A stretch of 16,132 nucleotides of DNA from Verrucomicrobiota bacterium (GTDB lineage: Bacteria; Verrucomicrobiota; Verrucomicrobiia; Limisphaerales; UBA11358): positions 1 through 16,132 of the forward strand of contig JAJPKI010000303.1 of the NCBI GenBank assembly GCA_021323835.1, in the 5' to 3' direction. Shown here piece after piece: positions 13,119 through 16,132 of the stretch. Position 1 is the first letter of the stretch. Each line of letters starts with the position of its first letter. Under the pieces are notes generated by a model, which was given only the letters and a program-made list of their open reading frames with translations, was not told where the DNA came from and did no database searches. The position numbers and the translations under genes were made by a program.

Positions 13119-14378
13119 TTGTTGCGCATGAAAAATATCTGGCGCACGGGAGTCATCTTTGCGGCGATTAATTTTTTGGCGCTGGCGATTCATTGGCTAT
13201 TCCAATTCATCGTCAGCCCGCAACTTGGCGGCGCGCAAGGCGAATACGGCTTGATTCAATTCACCATCGCGTTCATCACATTTCTGGGAATCCCACTGCA
13301 AATCGCGTCGCAAGCCATCACGCATTACATCGCGCGTTTTCATTTCAGCGGCGACGACGCGCGGCTGCACGGATTACTCGCCGGCTGCCGAAAATTTTTA
13401 TTTTATGTCACAATTGCCGGTTCGATTATCGCCATCGTTCTCATCAAACCGCTCGGCGATTATTTTAAGATTCTGCGAACGAGCCTGACATTTGTTGCGC
13501 TTGTCGTCTCGATTGGCGGATTGTGGGCATCGTATTTCACCATGCTTTGCCAGGGCTTGGGTTGGTTCAAAAGATTGGCGTTGATTGGATTGCTTTCGGC
13601 CGTGTTGCGAGTTTTGTTCGGCGGCATTACGACAAAAATCTGGCCGCTGGCGGAATGGGCGGTCGCAGCGTCGGCATTTATGCTGCTGGCAAATCTGGTT
13701 TTGCTGGCGTGGAAAAAAGAGTTTCCGAAGAAAACAGAAAAAATAATTTCTCCGTGGACTCCGGAATTCATCCAATTTCTTATCGTCAGCGCGGCGTGGG
13801 CGATTGGCTCGAATTGCTTTGGCCAGGGCGATTTGCTCGTCGCAAAAAAATTTTTCAGCAACGAAGAAATGGATGCTTACAGTTCCGCCGGATTATTTGC
13901 GCGCGCATTGCCGACAGCAGTGGGGCCGCTGCTGATTATTTTGTTCACGCACCGTTCCAGCCAGCATCATCACGGCGATGCGTTGGCGGAACAATTAAAA
14001 TTGGTCGGACTTTATGCTGCCGGTTTGCTCGTCGGCGCGGCTTGTCTTTATGAATTTCGTGGATTTGCGTTGCATCAATTGCGCCGCGACACGCCGGACG
14101 CCGCCGCGATGGTTGGTCATTTGGCGGGAACAATGGTGTTTGTCGGACTGGTTCAAGCAATCGGGACATGGGCACTGGCAAGTCGCTGGATAAAAATTTC
14201 AATTCTCTACGGGGCACTGGGCATTGGTTATTGGCTGGCACTTTTATTTCTCGGCAAATCCACGGGACAATTGCTTCATGTGATGTTTGTCGCCGCGGGC
14301 ATCGCCTTCGCCGTGCTCTTCGCAGTTTGGCTGGTTGCGATGCGCCTGCATAAAATCGGCGCGCCGGAAGAAAGCTGA
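13119..14378 (+). CDS. polysaccharide flippase-like membrane protein (Wzx/MATE-type)
   Basis: A 419-residue, very hydrophobic protein with about twelve membrane segments, for example VIFAAINFLALAIHWLFQFI (about 12-31), ITFLGIPLQIA, FYVTIAGSIIAIVLI, LTFVALVVSIGGLWASY and IAFAVLFAVWLVAM near the C-terminus. The layout and the N-terminal FQFIVSPQLGGAQGEYGL pattern resemble the polysaccharide transporter branch of the MOP superfamily, which flips lipid-linked oligosaccharides across the inner membrane. The start is either TTG at 13119, six bases after AGGA (13109-13112), or ATG at 13128; the spacing favours TTG, but the protein differs by only three residues. Two glycosyltransferase genes follow, which fits an oligosaccharide assembly unit. 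Specificity is unknown. Confidence 0.8.
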   Translation: MLRMKNIWRTGVIFAAINFLALAIHWLFQFIVSPQLGGAQGEYGLIQFTIAFITFLGIPLQIASQAITHYIARFHFSGDDARLHGLLAGCRKFLFYVTIAGSIIAIVLIKPLGDYFKILRTSLTFVALVVSIGGLWASYFTMLCQGLGWFKRLALIGLLSAVLRVLFGGITTKIWPLAEWAVAASAFMLLANLVLLAWKKEFPKKTEKIISPWTPEFIQFLIVSAAWAIGSNCFGQGDLLVAKKFFSNEEMDAYSSAGLFARALPTAVGPLLIILFTHRSSQHHHGDALAEQLKLVGLYAAGLLVGAACLYEFRGFALHQLRRDTPDAAAMVGHLAGTMVFVGLVQAIGTWALASRWIKISILYGALGIGYWLALLFLGKSTGQLLHVMFVAAGIAFAVLFAVWLVAMRLHKIGAPEES

Positions 14379-14414
14379 TTTGAATTTGTCGTCCCCTTCG
14401 CGCACAATCTTCAA

Positions 14415-15455
14415 ATGCCGTCCGGCCCAGAAAATTTTCCGCGCGTGAGCTTCATCATGCCGACGCTCAATGCCGAGGCGATTTTGGAAAACTGCCTCGC
14501 TTCCATCGCACGGCAAAATTATCCGCGTGAAAAAATGGAAATTATTCTTGCCGACGCACACTCAACCGACCGCACGCGCGATATCGCAAAAAAATTCGGT
14601 GCAATCGTTTTGGATGACGACGGGAAAAACATGGAAGAAGGCAAACGCCTCGCGCTGCGCCATGCGACGGGCGAGTTCATCGTCTTCGTGGACGCCGACA
14701 ATGAAATCACGCACGACGATTACATTCCGCTCGCAATTGCCGCGCTGCAAAAAAATCCACAAGCGCTCGGCGTGGAAAGTTATTATCTGCCATCGCCGAA
14801 AATGAGTTCGTTCTGCGCTTACATCACGCATTTGCTGCACATCAGCGACCCGATGGCATGGCTGATGAGCGCGAATCCGAAAATGATTTCGCGCGACGGC
14901 GACATTGAGCGCTGGACGCTGCCCGAAAATACCTTTTCGTATCCGCTGGGTGCGAATGGATTTGTCTTTCGTCGCGCCGACTTGGAATCGGTGAAAGCGG
15001 ACGAACAATTTCAGGACACGCACGTTGCATTATATTTGATGAAAAATGGAAAACGCGAATGGCTGCGGATTTCCGGTCGCGGCGTGCATCATTATTACAT
15101 CCAAACGCTTTGGAAATTTATTCAAAAGCGCCGTCGCGCAACGGTTCATTTTTTGCGCGTGCAGGAAGAGGCGAAAACAAATTGGATGCGCGAGAAACCG
15201 CCGGTTCCAATTTGGCTCGCGGCGATTTATTGCGTCACATTTATCGGGCCGATTTTTCACACGCTGCGCGGAATGGTTCGCGACAAAGATTTGCGCTGGC
15301 TTTGGCATTTGCCGGCGTGCCTCGGCAGCGTTTTGGGAAATGCGTGGGGTGTTTTAACTTACAAACGTCGCGGCAAGGACAAAAAACTTATCGCCGAATT
15401 GCAGGTGAAACAAACTTTGGTGGGGCGAGACTCTGTCGAGCCCAAATCGAAATGA
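14415..15455 (+). CDS. family 2 glycosyltransferase with C-terminal membrane region
   Basis: A 346-residue GT-A fold glycosyltransferase. The N-terminal nucleotide-binding strand is VSFIMPTLNAEAILENCLAS (11-30), followed by IILADAHSTDRT (43-54) and the metal-binding DADN (93-96) in FVDADNEITHDDY. Later NGFVFRRADL and a DTHVALYL segment contribute to the acceptor side. Two hydrophobic stretches near the C-terminus (PIWLAAIYCVTFIGPIF and LPACLGSVLGNAWGVL) suggest membrane anchoring. It should transfer a sugar from an activated donor to a lipid-linked glycan at the cytoplasmic face. The last ~13 residues (LVGRDSVEPKSK) are encoded by a dispersed repeat at 15416-15443, so the natural C-terminus may have been extended. 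The stop overlaps the next ATG (ATGA, 15452-15455). Confidence 0.88.
   Translation: MPSGPENFPRVSFIMPTLNAEAILENCLASIARQNYPREKMEIILADAHSTDRTRDIAKKFGAIVLDDDGKNMEEGKRLALRHATGEFIVFVDADNEITHDDYIPLAIAALQKNPQALGVESYYLPSPKMSSFCAYITHLLHISDPMAWLMSANPKMISRDGDIERWTLPENTFSYPLGANGFVFRRADLESVKADEQFQDTHVALYLMKNGKREWLRISGRGVHHYYIQTLWKFIQKRRRATVHFLRVQEEAKTNWMREKPPVPIWLAAIYCVTFIGPIFHTLRGMVRDKDLRWLWHLPACLGSVLGNAWGVLTYKRRGKDKKLIAELQVKQTLVGRDSVEPKSK
15416..15443 (+). repeat. dispersed repeat forming the glycosyltransferase C-terminus
   Basis: TTTGGTGGGGCGAG (15416-15429) is identical to 1660-1673, and the following ACTCTGTCGAGCCC is similar in layout to the sequence after the other copy. Here the repeat lies inside a coding region in frame; at 1660 it is intergenic. 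Confidence 0.65.
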
Positions 15456-16132
15456 ATCCGCAAATCGAAAAATTTGGAAACGCAAACGGCCAACCGCTCC
15501 TCAGCATCGTCGTGCTCAATTGCAATGGCGCGATATGGCTGCCGAAATGTTTTGAGACCATCAAATCGCAAACCATCGTTTCGCAAATCGAAACCGTGAT
15601 GGTGGACAATAATTCTTCCGACGATTCCGTTGCTATCGCGCGAAAATGTTTTTCGGAATTTCCGAACGCCATCATCGTCCGCAATTCCGAAAATCTCGGT
15701 TTTTGCGAAGGCAATAATTCCGGCGCCCGTGCGGCGACGGGCAAATGGCTTTTGTTTTTGAACAACGACACGTGGCTCGAAAACGATTGCATGGAGAAAT
15801 TGATTGCCGGAACGGAAAAAATGGGCGCAGCCGCTTCGACGCCGCTGGTTTTGAATTATCCGGACAATTCGTATCAGGATTTTGGATTTTACGGCTTCGA
15901 CATTTTTGGATTGCCCAGCCCATCGGCGATTGCCAATCGCACGCGCGAAATTTTCATCGCCGGCGGCTGCTCGTATTTGATTCGCGCCGATGTTTTTAAT
16001 CAAATCGGAATGTTCGATTCGGAATATTTCATTTATTCAGATGACGCCGATTTATCGTGGCGCACGTGGATTGCCGGCTACAAAGTCGCCGGAATTTTTG
16101 AGGCGCGATTGCATCATCGCGGCGCAGCGGGC
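15452..16132 (+). CDS. family 2 glycosyltransferase, WbbL/rhamnosyltransferase-like (3' end outside window)
   Basis: The first 227 residues of a GT2 glycosyltransferase; the frame is open at the window end. Motifs: LSIVVLNCNGAIWLPKCF (17-34), MVDNNSSDDSV (50-60), ENLGFCEGNNSGARAA (80-95), the metal-binding LNNDTW (103-108), and a downstream FDSEYFIYSDDADLSWR block (about 194-210) that is typical of the WbbL-type branch, including rhamnosyltransferases. The donor sugar cannot be deduced from these motifs. The ATG at 15452 overlaps the stop of the preceding glycosyltransferase gene (ATGA), so the two are translationally coupled and probably act on the same glycan. Confidence 0.9.
   Translation, partial: MNPQIEKFGNANGQPLLSIVVLNCNGAIWLPKCFETIKSQTIVSQIETVMVDNNSSDDSVAIARKCFSEFPNAIIVRNSENLGFCEGNNSGARAATGKWLLFLNNDTWLENDCMEKLIAGTEKMGAAASTPLVLNYPDNSYQDFGFYGFDIFGLPSPSAIANRTREIFIAGGCSYLIRADVFNQIGMFDSEYFIYSDDADLSWRTWIAGYKVAGIFEARLHHRGAAG

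Noticed and set aside
15359..16003. 214-residue minus-strand ORF
   Set aside because: Antisense to two glycosyltransferase genes whose motifs are unambiguous and whose junction is a coupled ATGA overlap.

Overview
The window looks like a chromosomal segment from a Gram-negative bacterium, most likely a member of the Verrucomicrobiota (Pedosphaera/Limisphaera-like soil or freshwater lineages). This is inferred from three things: the density of short GC hairpin 'tags', a small family of secreted proteins with no clear relatives, and the style of the surface-sugar genes. No rRNA, tRNA or other taxonomic marker was seen, so the assignment is tentative.

Left part (1-8186, all minus strand): one tightly packed operon read from about 8186 down past position 1. 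Nearly every junction is an ATGA stop/start overlap or a gap of a few bases. In transcription order it encodes an NAD-dependent sugar epimerase, a UDP-glucose/GDP-mannose dehydrogenase-like protein, a short-chain dehydrogenase, a Gfo/Idh/MocA oxidoreductase, a GHMP kinase (HddA-like), an unrecognised 154-residue protein, a sugar-phosphate nucleotidyltransferase (HddC-like), a hairpin-rich spacer, a SIS isomerase (GmhA-like), a HAD phosphatase (GmhB-like) and a transaldolase cut by the window edge. Isomerase, kinase, phosphatase and nucleotidyltransferase together make the textbook route from sedoheptulose 7-phosphate to a nucleotide-activated D-glycero-D-manno-heptose. The transaldolase can connect this to central metabolism. 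The four oxidoreductase/epimerase genes in front suggest further tailoring of a sugar. The dehydrogenase-like protein lacks the usual catalytic cysteine, so the operon probably makes something other than a plain uronic acid.

Middle part (8187-11848, plus strand): an accessory-looking stretch. It holds a predicted outer-membrane beta-barrel protein, a hairpin/repeat locus that shares a 21-bp block with the spacer at 1688-1708, and a lipoprotein gene flanked by integron-cassette-like core sites. These are followed by an 11-unit array with a 20/21-bp period, a soluble alpha-rich hypothetical protein with a clear downstream terminator, and a second secreted hypothetical protein. The lipoprotein and the second secreted protein are each preceded by the same 38-bp sequence (one mismatch).

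Right part (11842-16132): a minus-strand radical SAM/SPASM protein is divergently arranged from a plus-strand run of a polysaccharide flippase (Wzx-like) and two family-2 glycosyltransferases, the last cut by the window edge. Good sigma-70-like promoters face both ways between 12985 and 13082. These genes suit assembly and export of a cell-surface glycan, which may use the activated sugar made by the left operon.
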